Source: an uncultured Clostridia bacterium (GTDB lineage: Bacteria > Bacillota > Clostridia > Christensenellales > UBA3700). Taken from it: a stretch of 64,000 nucleotides of DNA. Of the stretch, positions 34,882 to 46,847 are shown piece after piece. Position numbers and translations under genes: made by a program. Position 1 is the first letter of the stretch, and the number at the start of each line of letters is the position of its first letter. The notes below the pieces were generated by a model, which worked only from the letters and a program-made list of their open reading frames with translations, was not told the DNA's origin and made no database searches. The stretch spans positions 110,956 through 174,955 of the forward strand of contig CAOKSY010000003.1 in the NCBI GenBank assembly GCA_948471525.1, read 5' to 3'.

Positions 34882-35032
34882 AATAATCTCCTATATAGCC
34901 GATCCAACTTATGCATTAATATTTTTCGATGTTGATTATAACATAAGATTAGAAAAATTTCAATATATTGCGCAAATAAAAAAATATACTTTGCTCACAA
35001 ATTTCATATTGGAAAAAAATTCAAAAAAGCTA

Positions 35033-35061
35033 TTGACACGCCAAGACGTTTCCTTTATAAT
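35033..35061 (+). promoter_or_regulatory. Consensus sigma-A promoter of the large lipoprotein gene
   Basis: TTGACA (35033-35038), 17-base spacer, TATAAT (35056-35061), followed by a strong ribosome site AGGAGG (35090-35095). Confidence 0.93.
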
Positions 35062-35105
35062 TAAAGTATTAAAAATATATGAATAACTAGGAGGTTATTA
35101 CAATT

Positions 35106-37322
35106 ATGAAGAACAAAAAAATTGTTGTCTTTTTGTTGATAGCGATTATGGTTCTCGGCTTTTCTCTTACGGCTCTTGTAGGTTGTAAGGATTGGAAAGA
35201 GCAAGAAATCGATTCTATGTTCGAAACTCTTGTTCAGATAGCTGAAAACACTTGCGAGTCAAAAAGACTTAACAACATGGAACTCGGCGCGAGCATCGTG
35301 GTCGATACTACTTACGGCGAATCTTCGAAGAAGTACACTGTCGACTTGGCTGCAAAGTTGGCGCTCAACGCAGACGATCCGAACAAAAACAGCGCAAGCT
35401 TGACTATCACCGACAATACTCTGAACAAGAACGTATTGAGCCTTTATTATGACGAGGCTGTAGCCGATTACGTCTATATGTCTTTGGGCGAAGACGCACA
35501 CTTCGGTTTGAAAGCGGTAAAAGTCAAGGAAGTTCTTAAAAACAAGAACGCAAGCGTTACCGACGATCAGGCAGACGGCATCAAAGACGACATAGTCGAT
35601 GGACTCGGCAGCGCCGGCGACATCATCAGTATGATAAAAAGTTTTGACATCTTGGACGCTAAGATTTCTAAGAACAAACTTACATACCGTATCGAAACCA
35701 GCATCGGCAAGATCTTCGGCGGCGAGGCTATCAATCAAATTCTCGATATGATCGGCGAAAACGTTCAGACAATGATCAACAATTACGGTATCGGAATTGA
35801 CTTGAAGACGCTCAACACCGTTCTTCCCGATCTCGCTATCGGTATAAACGTCAACGTTTCCAATAAAAAACCTGAAAAAGCTGTCATCACCGGTCTTTCC
35901 GCTGATTTGAGCTGTCCCAAGAAAGACGTAGTTATCAAGAATACCGCTGGCGGCACTTTGCTCCAAATCGACGTTGCAAAAGATTTCAAAGCCAACGTAA
36001 AAGCAGATTTGTTCTTCAATCCGGACACTTCCAGAGTAAAATCAATACCTACAGACAAAACTTACGTCTTCATCGGCGCAGCTAACTTTGTAGCAAACGG
36101 CACCTTTGAGTTGAACAAAGATATAAATTTGGAATTAAACTTTGGTTCTATTTCTATGAGTCCGAAAATCCCTGGTGGAACATATAATATCGAACTTGCT
36201 CTCCACGCAGATCCGTCTGTGCTCGCAAATGTCGATTTTGAGTCTCACTCCGTATATAAGACTTTTGAAATACTGTCCGAAGTATTGCACAAAGCAGTAC
36301 GTTATTTGAAGATAGACATCAAGAAAGATGGCGCTACGACATCCTTCCTCAAGATCGAACTTTCTCAGGTAGCCGGAAAACTCAATATTACCGACCTTAA
36401 CGTAGGTGCGCTCGGCTTGCCTTCATCTATTACCGGCGCTTTGAAAGGATCTATCGATAACGTTATCAATATGATAAAAGGTTTTGTCAAAGATAGCGTA
36501 GACGTAGGTTACTTATACGGTCCCAACACGGCTGACGGAAAGCTCACTTTCAAGGTAGACACCGAAAACGGCTTTATCGACGACGGCACAGGTCACCTCA
36601 AGTATCAAAAGAACGGCTTGCTCGAAGTAGGCAAAGACTATACTCCTTTCATCAAAGACGGAAAACTCATCAAGAAAGGCGAGGAAGGCAGCGGTTACAT
36701 CAAGAATGCAGACGGCACATTCTCCGTCGATACTGCAAACGGCTATGTTGAAGACAAGAAGACAAAGGAACTTGCATTCGACGACAAGGGTAATTTGAAA
36801 GTTCAAACCGGTTTCAAACTCTACAACGGCAGACCTATCACCGAAGCAGAGTATGATAAGCTCGCAGAAGAGGATAAGTTGAAAGAAGAGGAAGCAGCCG
36901 CAGCGGCTACTAAGACTATCTCCGACATAATCAAATCTCTCTCTGTTATCATCAACAGCAACGGCGTCAGCGCTAATCTCAACGAATACGCTGTCAAAGT
37001 AGGCGAAGAATATAAACTGAAAGACTATCCTAACGCTGTAGTAATCAAAAATGACGGCAAATACTATGTTGTAACAGGCGAAGGCGATAACTATACCGAG
37101 ACTGAAGTCGAGGCAGACAAAGTCACTGTAACCGAAAAAGAAATCAAAATCGGCGGCGGTTTAACTTTGAATAAAGACGGCGTCACTGTCACAGTATCTG
37201 CTAAGCAACTTCATATGGTCAACAGCAGCACAATCAAAGGCTTGCCCAAAGAAGAAGTATTGATAACAATCAAACTTACCGATATCAAGTACGGCACTGC
37301 TCCCGGCAAAATTGCTGGCTAA
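35106..37322 (+). CDS. Large surface lipoprotein of unknown function, probably abundant
   Basis: A 738-residue protein. Residues 1-27 are a lipoprotein signal peptide with lipobox LVGC (Cys27). The rest is acidic, beta-rich and repetitive in style, with alternating polar and hydrophobic runs and segments of the form NG-x-x-D/E (VDTENGFIDDGTGHLKY, VDTANGYVEDKKTKEL; about 480-560) reminiscent of short ligand-type repeats. A Lys/Glu/Ala helix lies near 595-610. I recognise no catalytic domain. A perfect promoter, AGGAGG and a codon choice shifted to ATC and AAG compared with its neighbours suggest high expression. It ends in a strong terminator. Role outside the cell is unknown. Confidence 0.85.
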   Translation: MKNKKIVVFLLIAIMVLGFSLTALVGCKDWKEQEIDSMFETLVQIAENTCESKRLNNMELGASIVVDTTYGESSKKYTVDLAAKLALNADDPNKNSASLTITDNTLNKNVLSLYYDEAVADYVYMSLGEDAHFGLKAVKVKEVLKNKNASVTDDQADGIKDDIVDGLGSAGDIISMIKSFDILDAKISKNKLTYRIETSIGKIFGGEAINQILDMIGENVQTMINNYGIGIDLKTLNTVLPDLAIGINVNVSNKKPEKAVITGLSADLSCPKKDVVIKNTAGGTLLQIDVAKDFKANVKADLFFNPDTSRVKSIPTDKTYVFIGAANFVANGTFELNKDINLELNFGSISMSPKIPGGTYNIELALHADPSVLANVDFESHSVYKTFEILSEVLHKAVRYLKIDIKKDGATTSFLKIELSQVAGKLNITDLNVGALGLPSSITGALKGSIDNVINMIKGFVKDSVDVGYLYGPNTADGKLTFKVDTENGFIDDGTGHLKYQKNGLLEVGKDYTPFIKDGKLIKKGEEGSGYIKNADGTFSVDTANGYVEDKKTKELAFDDKGNLKVQTGFKLYNGRPITEAEYDKLAEEDKLKEEEAAAAATKTISDIIKSLSVIINSNGVSANLNEYAVKVGEEYKLKDYPNAVVIKNDGKYYVVTGEGDNYTETEVEADKVTVTEKEIKIGGGLTLNKDGVTVTVSAKQLHMVNSSTIKGLPKEEVLITIKLTDIKYGTAPGKIAG

Positions 37323-37699
37323 AATTCAAAATCGATTTTATAAATCGTGACAACAAAAAATCAGGAACGCATTTCGGTGCGTTCCTTTTTTATTGCTTAG
37401 AAAGAATTATCATCTGTTTGTATCTATCGCCTCCCCATCTCCGCCCCCGTCATTTCGACCGCAGTGGAGAAATCTATTCCGTTAAATTAATAATTTGATT
37501 AGATCTCCCCACTTCGGTCGAGATGACGGTTCCGTTTTCCATGTGTTCTCCAACCCGTCATTTCGCTATGCTCAGTAGAATGACTATTTGATTCAATATT
37601 ATATTTTAAATTCACCCTATAATTGATATCGATATAAAAAACGTTGCGCCGCTATAAAGCGACGCAACTGAAAACTATTTTAATTATATTGAAACGGTC
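37323..37699. repeat. Terminator plus dispersed repeats between lipoprotein and ABC genes
   Basis: The gene-free stretch begins with a terminator and then carries copies of the same intergenic repeat as at 34 kb: GTCATTTCGACCGCAGTGG at 37449-37467, TCTCCCCACTTCGGTCGAGA at 37504-37523 and a CGTCATTTCGCTATGCTCAG variant at 37556-37575. Confidence 0.8.
37364..37391 (+). terminator. Terminator of the lipoprotein gene
   Basis: An 8-bp stem GGAACGCA / TGCGTTCC with a 6-base loop, followed by TTTTTT. Confidence 0.95.
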
Positions 37700-39625
37700 T
37701 TACTCCAATTCAAACGCGCCCGTATACAATTGATAATACTGTCCGCGTTGCGCGATAAGTTGATCATGACTTCCTTTTTCTATTATCCTGCCGTGATCGA
37801 GCACTATGATCACGTCGGAATTGCGTACGGTAGAAAGTCTGTGCGCTATTACGAATACGGTTCTTCCTTCCATAAGCCTATCCATACCTTGCTGAACAAG
37901 CGCTTCCGTACGCGTATCGATCGAAGAAGTAGCTTCGTCAAGGATCATTACGGGAGCATCCGCAACCGCCGCTCTTGCGATAGAAAGCAACTGCTTTTGT
38001 CCCTGCGACAAATTTGCGCCGTCTCCCGTGAGCATCGTGGCATATCCCCCGGGCAGTCTTGTGATAAAATCGTGAGCGTTGGCAAGTTTTGCCGCCGCTA
38101 TACAGTCTTCGTCGCTTGCGTCCAATCTTCCGTAACGGATATTATCCATTATCGTGCCTGTGAACAAATTGGTATCCTGCAGGACTATACCCAAAGATCT
38201 GCGCAAGTCGCTCTTCTTGATCTTATTGATATTTATACCGTCGTATCTTATCTTACCGTCGGCGATATCGTAAAATCTGTTGATAAGATTGGTGATAGTG
38301 GTCTTACCCGCGCCTGTAGCACCGACAAATGCGATCTTCTGTCCGCGCTCGGCATGTATCGTCACGTCGTGAAGCACTATCTTGTCTTCGACGTAACCGA
38401 AGTCAACCTCGTTGAGCTCTATATTTCCCGTCAATCTTTCGTAGGTAAGCGTGCCGTCAGCCTTGTGAGGATGTCTCCAAGCCCATATTCCCGTACGCTC
38501 CGCGCACTCAGTCAACTCGCCGTTGTCATCCTCTTTAGCATTTACCAAAGTGACGTAACCTTCGTCAGTCTCCGGCTGTTCGTCAAGCAGTTCAAATATT
38601 CTGCCTGCGCCTGCCGTTGCCATTACTACCGCATTGACCTGCGAAGACATCTGGCTTATATTGAACGTAAACTGTCTGCTCATATTGAGAAAACTGATTA
38701 TCGCTCCCATACCTATTCCGCTTGCGGCAAATCCCGTCAACGAGAGATTGGGTGCGTTATACAGCACCAAAATACCGCCCACTATTGCTACTATAACATA
38801 TAGTACGTGTCCTATATTACCAAGCATAGGCATCAACACATTGGCGTAGCCGTTGGCGCTCTGAGCGTCCTTAAACAGTCTGTCGTTTATCGCGTCGAAA
38901 TCGCGTTTGGACTGCTCCTCGTGACAGAATACCTTGATGACTTTCTGTCCGTTCATCATCTCTTCGACAAAGCCTTCGCTTTTACCTATAGAATACTGCT
39001 GTTTGATAAAGTACTTCGCGCTTCGTCCACCTATCGTCTTTGTGACCAAAAGCATTACCACTACGCCCAGTAATACCACGAGAGTAAGCCAAATACTCGA
39101 TACCAACATCGTTATCATAAGCGTGACCATCGCCACAAACGCCGCGTATCCCTGTGGTAAACTCTGCGAAATGAGCTGTCTGATCGCGTCGGTATCGTTT
39201 GTATATATACTCATTATATCGCCGTGAGTGTGCGTGTCGAAGTATCTGATCGGCAAGGACTGCATCTTCTCGAACATATCGCGTCTTATATGATAAAGAA
39301 AACCTTGCGTTACGTACGCCATTATTCTGTTGAATACAAACGAACATATCAAACCTACTATATATATTCCCGCCATTATCGATATAATCGTATAAAGTTT
39401 GTTCTTGACCGAATCCCATCCGCCGGCAATGCCCGGTTCGATAACGTCATCTACCAACATCTCTATAAAGATCGAAGAACTTATCGCGGCAATAGAGTTG
39501 AACGTGATACATATCGCGACAATCACGAGTTGTATCTTATAGTATTTAAACATAAATTTGAGAAGCCTACCGAGCGTGGACACAACGCCCGCTCTGCCGC
39601 CTTGTCTGACTTTTTGCTTATTCAA
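37700..39625 (-). CDS. Heterodimeric ABC exporter, subunit with catalytic site
   Basis: A 641-residue half-transporter: six membrane helices (about 20-330) fused to an ATPase domain. Walker A GATGAGKTT, Walker B VMILDEATSSID with the catalytic Glu, but the signature is LSQGQ instead of LSGGQ. The partner shows the complementary defect, as in BmrCD- or LmrCD-type multidrug exporters. An insertion of about 40 residues (EDDNGELTECAERTG, around 360-395) precedes the ATPase core. It starts at TTG, with AGGAGG eight bases upstream, overlapping the end of the partner gene by 8 bases. Confidence 0.92.
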   Translation of the reverse strand: MNKQKVRQGGRAGVVSTLGRLLKFMFKYYKIQLVIVAICITFNSIAAISSSIFIEMLVDDVIEPGIAGGWDSVKNKLYTIISIMAGIYIVGLICSFVFNRIMAYVTQGFLYHIRRDMFEKMQSLPIRYFDTHTHGDIMSIYTNDTDAIRQLISQSLPQGYAAFVAMVTLMITMLVSSIWLTLVVLLGVVVMLLVTKTIGGRSAKYFIKQQYSIGKSEGFVEEMMNGQKVIKVFCHEEQSKRDFDAINDRLFKDAQSANGYANVLMPMLGNIGHVLYVIVAIVGGILVLYNAPNLSLTGFAASGIGMGAIISFLNMSRQFTFNISQMSSQVNAVVMATAGAGRIFELLDEQPETDEGYVTLVNAKEDDNGELTECAERTGIWAWRHPHKADGTLTYERLTGNIELNEVDFGYVEDKIVLHDVTIHAERGQKIAFVGATGAGKTTITNLINRFYDIADGKIRYDGININKIKKSDLRRSLGIVLQDTNLFTGTIMDNIRYGRLDASDEDCIAAAKLANAHDFITRLPGGYATMLTGDGANLSQGQKQLLSIARAAVADAPVMILDEATSSIDTRTEALVQQGMDRLMEGRTVFVIAHRLSTVRNSDVIIVLDHGRIIEKGSHDQLIAQRGQYYQLYTGAFELE

Positions 39626-41369
39626 CTTCGTTCACCTCCTCTTGAGAATTGGCTTTGTTCTGGGAATGATATACTTCCTGATAAATCGCATTGCGAGCAA
39701 GCAATTCATCGTGCGTTCCAATGTCGGCTACGCTTCCGCCGTCCATCACTATGATCTTGTCCGCGTCCTGAACCGACGCCACCCTCTGCGCGATGATAAA
39801 CTTGGTCGTATCGGGTATTTCTTCCTTAAACGCAGTCCTTATCAACGCGTCTGTCTTGGTATCGACCGCGCTTGTCGAATCGTCGAGTATAAGTATCTTG
39901 GGCTTTTTGAGCAAAGCTCTCGCTATACAAAGCCTCTGCTTCTGTCCGCCAGATACGTTGCTTCCGCCCTGTTCGATATAAGTATCGTACTTGTCGGGAA
40001 ATCCCATGATAAAATCGTGCGCCTGCGCCAGACGGCATACTCTCTCAAGTTCTTCGTCGCTTGCGTCCGGATCTCCCCATCGCAGATTTTCTTTGATTGT
40101 GCCCGAGAAAAGCACGTTCTTCTGCAATACTACCGCCACTTGATTTCTCAGCGTATCAAGATCGTAATCCTTGACGTTGACTCCGCCGACATACACGTGG
40201 CCGCCAGTAGCGTCGTATAGTCTTGGTATTAGATTGACAAGCGACGTCTTACTGCTTCCCGTACCGCCCAATATACCTACCGTCTCGCCCGACTTGATAT
40301 CGAGATTTACGCCCTTGAGCGCTCTTCTGTCGGCGTTTACGTCGTATTTGAATTCTACGTCGTCAAATCTTACGTCGCCGTTTTTGACCTCGTATACGGG
40401 ATTTTCCGGGTTATGCAGATCGCTTTCCTCGTCGAGGACTTCTACTATACGCTTTGCCGAAGTCTTGGATATCGATATCATTACCATTACCATACTCAAC
40501 ATCATAAGCGAAGACAGTATTTGGGACGCGTATACGATAAGCGAAGATATCTGAGACGAATTGTCTATTCCTTCTCTTACTCCAAACATAGCGCCCAAAA
40601 AGCATATCAAAAGTATAGACGACCACATACAGAACTGCATAAGCGGATTTGCAAGCGCAATGATCTTCTCTCCCTTGAGGAAGTCCCATCTCACGTCATT
40701 TGCCGCCTTTGAGAACTTCCCGTTTTCGAAGTCAGATCTTACGTAGGACTTGACCACTCTTATGCCCTTGATATTTTCCTGTATAGACTCGTTCATCGCG
40801 TCGTACTTTTTGAATACTCTGTTGAAGATCGGATCGACAAATTTGAATATCAATATAAGTCCCACCGCCAATATAGGCACAAGCGCGAGGAAGATCAATG
40901 CGACTTTGTGATTTATCACAAACGCCATTATCAGCGAAAATACGAGCATTATCGGCGATCTTACCGCCACTCTTATGATCATCATATAAGCCATCTGCAC
41001 GTTGGATACGTCCGTCGTCATTCTCGTGACAAGGCTGGACGTGGAGAATCTGTCTATATTGGCGAATGAAAAGCCCTGTATCTTATAATACATATCCTTT
41101 CGCAGATTCCTTGCAAATCCCGCCGACGCAGTCGCGGCAAACCTGCCCGCCAATATGCCGAACAACAGAGAAAAACCGGCAAGCAACAACAGTATCGCGC
41201 CGTAAAACGCTATGTTTTTCAACGAGTTGTCCAACTTTATCGCCTCAAGCATCGTCACCATATACAACGGAATTATGCACTCGAGCGCAACTTCCAACGT
41301 GACGAACAACGGCGACAATATCGACGTCTTTTTATATTCTCTTATACTCCTCGACAATTTCTTTAACAT
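39618..41369 (-). CDS. Heterodimeric ABC exporter, subunit with degenerate site
   Basis: A 583-residue half-transporter with six membrane helices and an ATPase domain. Walker A is GGTGSSKTS and the signature VSGGQKQR is normal, but Walker B is LILDDSTSAVD, with Asp in place of the catalytic Glu. Together with its neighbour it forms one active and one degenerate ATP site, the mark of heterodimeric drug/lipid exporters. It lies between the marR-like gene (24 bases upstream) and the second subunit (overlapping). MarR control suggests export of a toxic or antibiotic-like compound, which is inferred. Confidence 0.92.
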   Translation of the reverse strand: MLKKLSRSIREYKKTSILSPLFVTLEVALECIIPLYMVTMLEAIKLDNSLKNIAFYGAILLLLAGFSLLFGILAGRFAATASAGFARNLRKDMYYKIQGFSFANIDRFSTSSLVTRMTTDVSNVQMAYMMIIRVAVRSPIMLVFSLIMAFVINHKVALIFLALVPILAVGLILIFKFVDPIFNRVFKKYDAMNESIQENIKGIRVVKSYVRSDFENGKFSKAANDVRWDFLKGEKIIALANPLMQFCMWSSILLICFLGAMFGVREGIDNSSQISSLIVYASQILSSLMMLSMVMVMISISKTSAKRIVEVLDEESDLHNPENPVYEVKNGDVRFDDVEFKYDVNADRRALKGVNLDIKSGETVGILGGTGSSKTSLVNLIPRLYDATGGHVYVGGVNVKDYDLDTLRNQVAVVLQKNVLFSGTIKENLRWGDPDASDEELERVCRLAQAHDFIMGFPDKYDTYIEQGGSNVSGGQKQRLCIARALLKKPKILILDDSTSAVDTKTDALIRTAFKEEIPDTTKFIIAQRVASVQDADKIIVMDGGSVADIGTHDELLARNAIYQEVYHSQNKANSQEEVNEVE

Positions 41370-41392
41370 ATACTACCTCATCTGATTTTATC

Positions 41393-41848
41393 TCATTTAT
41401 CTTTTGTTTCGTCCTCTCCCAGTCTATCCGTATTGGATTTTACTCTCTCCAATAAATCCAAAAGAGTACGCTTTTCGCTCTCGCTTAGCCCGCGGCTGAG
41501 TTCTCTCTCCAGCCCGTCTATCTCCCTCACGATCTGTTTGTGCATATCTATAGCCTTTTGCGTAAGTTCGACTTTTTTAAGTCTGCCGTCGCCGCTGACC
41601 GACTTCCTCTCTATCAATCCGTGATTTTCCATCTTGCAAAGAAGGTTCGTCACGCTCGACCTGCGTATGGAAAATTCCTCTTCGATGTCTTTCTGAAAAA
41701 TATCTCTATGCGGATTTTCGTATATAAATCCTATTACGTATCCGTATATTCCGCGCATCTCGCAAGACTGAAATGCAGGTTGCGCATTAAGGAATCGCTT
41801 GATTCGATTGCTGATAGATCTTATCTCGAAGCCAATAGACTTATCCAT
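41393..41848 (-). CDS. MarR-family regulator of the ABC exporter
   Basis: A 151-residue MarR-type winged-helix protein: the DNA-reading part IEEEFSIRRSSVTNLLCKME is followed by the wing NHGLIERKSVSGDGRLKKVELT, with C- and N-terminal helices for dimerisation. MarR proteins usually repress until a ligand binds. The longest frame begins at a GTG inside the ribosome site; the ATG used here is preceded by AAAGG. It heads the operon with both ABC exporter genes, and a perfect 14-bp palindrome lies just downstream of the promoter, so it probably represses itself and the exporter. Confidence 0.92.
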   Translation of the reverse strand: MDKSIGFEIRSISNRIKRFLNAQPAFQSCEMRGIYGYVIGFIYENPHRDIFQKDIEEEFSIRRSSVTNLLCKMENHGLIERKSVSGDGRLKKVELTQKAIDMHKQIVREIDGLERELSRGLSESEKRTLLDLLERVKSNTDRLGEDETKDK

Positions 41849-41862
41849 ATACACCTTTATTA

Positions 41863-41909
41863 GTTAGATATCTAACAAATATTATATGGTCAATAAATTT
41901 TATTGTCAA
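41863..41909 (-). promoter_or_regulatory. marR-ABC promoter with palindromic operator
   Basis: TTGACA (41904-41909), 17-base spacer and TATAAT (41881-41886) on the minus strand. The perfect palindrome GTTAGATATCTAAC (41863-41876) starts five bases downstream of the -10 box, over the expected transcript start. Confidence 0.88.
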
Positions 41910-42027
41910 CAACTTGTATCCACTTTTTTTGCAAAATTTACCTTAAATTCTATTGCATATTATTATTTTTTATTTAGATTAATAATTATTGTATCTATAC
42001 GAATACTATTGACATAAGGATAAAATT

Positions 42028-42537
42028 ATGACTAAGGATATAAAACGTTTTACCGCATTGGGCGCAATAGCAACCGTACTGCTCGGATCGTTGGGCCACT
42101 TCATATACGAATGGTCGGGCAACAACTTCGTCGCCGGACTTTTATTTGCGACAAACGAGAGCGTATGGGAGCACGTCAAGCTTGCGCTTTTCCCCATGCT
42201 GCTGATTTTTCTATTCGGCGCGTTTAATCTAAAAGGCGCCAACAACTTCGCCGCGGCGGCGTTTTGCGCAATGATGACGGTTATAATAGTCATTCCGCTT
42301 GCGTTTTATTCGTACACGCACACGGCTGGCAGATCCATTCTTGCCGTAGACATCTTGATTTTCATACTATCTATAGTATTGGGCTACGGCGTCGCTTACA
42401 GACTGTTCGGAGCGAGAAGAAATACGTTCGTCAACGTTGTCTGCTTTATAGGAATAGTCGCGATCGCGGCGTGCTTTTTTACGTTCACGTACAACCCGCC
42501 CGATCTGTTTCTGTTCAAAGATCCCACTCTTGCTTAA
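42028..42537 (+). CDS. DUF6512-like membrane protein
   Basis: A 169-residue protein with five or six hydrophobic helices. The N-terminal part LGSLGHFIYEWSGNN and the strongly conserved NESVWEHVKLALFP loop match the DUF6512 family, which is of unknown function. AAGGA lies seven bases before the ATG. It is divergent from the marR-like gene and convergent with the GH2 gene; no partner is evident. Confidence 0.8.
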   Translation: MTKDIKRFTALGAIATVLLGSLGHFIYEWSGNNFVAGLLFATNESVWEHVKLALFPMLLIFLFGAFNLKGANNFAAAAFCAMMTVIIVIPLAFYSYTHTAGRSILAVDILIFILSIVLGYGVAYRLFGARRNTFVNVVCFIGIVAIAACFFTFTYNPPDLFLFKDPTLA

Positions 42538-42557
42538 TTCTATGCGGATATATCAAA

Positions 42558-42584
42558 AACGGACAGGCATCGCGCCCGTCCGTT
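42558..42584 (-). terminator. Terminator of the GH2 gene
   Basis: On the minus strand AACGGAC-x-GGC pairs with GCC-x-GTCCGTT, followed by TTTGATA; the T-run TTTTT is on the minus side, 18 bases past the GH2 stop. Confidence 0.8.
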
Positions 42585-42602
42585 CCGTCTATCAGTCGGA
42601 TA

Positions 42603-45701
<3,099 letters not shown>

Positions 45702-45800
45702 TCAATATTAATATATTTAAATAAATTTTAAAATATACTGATAAAAGTATAATTAGGAGCTTACGCTATAATATAATTGCAAAAAATTATTATAATACAA

Positions 45801-45830
45801 GAACGGCGCATTCTTCCGAATGCGCCGTTC
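45801..45830 (-). terminator. Terminator after tRNA-Asn
   Basis: A 13-bp perfect stem (GAACGGCGCATTC / GAATGCGCCGTTC, 4-base loop) directly after the tRNA 3' end; the following minus-strand tract is only loosely T-rich. Confidence 0.82.
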
Positions 45831-45832
45831 TA

Positions 45833-45908
45833 TGGCGCCCTCAATAGGACTCGAACCTATGACACTGCGGTTAACAGCCGCATGCTCTACCGACTGAGCT
45901 ATAAGGGC
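45833..45908 (-). tRNA. tRNA-Asn (anticodon GTT)
   Basis: A 76-base cloverleaf with encoded CCA: acceptor GCCCTTA / TGAGGGC, D arm GCTC-AGTCGGTA-GAGC, anticodon loop CTGTTAA (anticodon GTT), T arm ATAGG-TTCGAGT-CCTAT. It has its own promoter and terminator. Confidence 0.97.
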
Positions 45909-45928
45909 TTGCTGTATTAAGCATATTA

Positions 45929-45957
45929 ATATTAAAGTAAAAATTTTCTATTGTCAA
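45929..45957 (-). promoter_or_regulatory. tRNA-Asn promoter
   Basis: TTGACA (45952-45957), 17-base spacer, TAATAT (45929-45934) on the minus strand, about 20 bases from the tRNA 5' end. Confidence 0.8.
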
Positions 45958-46058
45958 GAGATTTGCCGCAATTTTCCAAAAATTATTGTCCAAAGATCTC
46001 ACGCACATTTATTATATGCAAAAACTTCATATATTGCGACTTGCATCTGATACGTCCG

Positions 46059-46838
46059 CTATATAAATCGGCGAATACGTTCGCAGGACCTTCTCAAAGC
46101 CGCAACCGTCTTGGTTTCTATCACTGCTCTCGCATTATTGCGCTTTGCCTGCGCGACGTATTTCTCTAAATCAATTTCTCCGTCGCCGATTGCGAGATGA
46201 TCCCGTCTCCCGACGGCGTCGTGAATATGCATATGGCGAAGTCTGCTTATATTATCCGCTATAAACTTCCCGTCTGATCCTCCTGCGGCTAAATCGTGCC
46301 CTATGTCGTACGTCAACGCAAAAACGGAACTTTCCAATAGAATATTCAGGGCTTTCAACTGAAATTCCGCAAAACCGTCGGAGTTCTCCACGCAAAGTTT
46401 TATACCGTTTTCGCCTATTGCTTTTTCTACCGTTTTTCTAAAATTAAGTATGCTCTCTAAATATTTTTCTTCGTACTTTTCAAACAGATAAACTTTCCCT
46501 TGCGGCAGCGTAAAATATACTCCTTTGGGAAGATGCATATTTATTATAGGAATACGCAACGCTATCGCAACGTCTATCGCGCCTTTTACGGTATCGATAT
46601 ACGCGTCGGCGACATAGCGATTAAAATCGCTCACGTTGGTATTTTCATCCAAATGCAAAGTAAAATATATCCCGTATTTTTCAGAAACACCGCCGAGAAT
46701 ATCCCTATCGAGAGATTGAAGTTGATATTGCGGCATATTCATATTGAGTTCTACGAAATCCAAGCCCAATTCTTTGCACAGCCGTGCGCATTCTTCTATA
46801 GTATCAAGTTCCAGCAACGTGGGCATTCCGAGATCCAT
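46059..46838 (-). CDS. Sugar phosphate isomerase/epimerase-like TIM-barrel protein
   Basis: A 259-residue protein of the xylose isomerase-like TIM-barrel (AP endonuclease family 2) superfamily. Likely metal ligands sit at the ends of strands: E in LCVENSDGF, D and H in TYDIGHD, H in HMHIHD and E in AVIETKT. Members isomerise or epimerise sugars or cyclitols, or cleave DNA at abasic sites; the neighbouring GH13 gene, 9 bases upstream, favours a sugar substrate. GGGG precedes the ATG. It is the last gene of the comF-GH13 operon. Confidence 0.85.
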   Translation of the reverse strand: MDLGMPTLLELDTIEECARLCKELGLDFVELNMNMPQYQLQSLDRDILGGVSEKYGIYFTLHLDENTNVSDFNRYVADAYIDTVKGAIDVAIALRIPIINMHLPKGVYFTLPQGKVYLFEKYEEKYLESILNFRKTVEKAIGENGIKLCVENSDGFAEFQLKALNILLESSVFALTYDIGHDLAAGGSDGKFIADNISRLRHMHIHDAVGRRDHLAIGDGEIDLEKYVAQAKRNNARAVIETKTVAALRRSCERIRRFI

Positions 46839-46847
46839 ATTTTCCCC

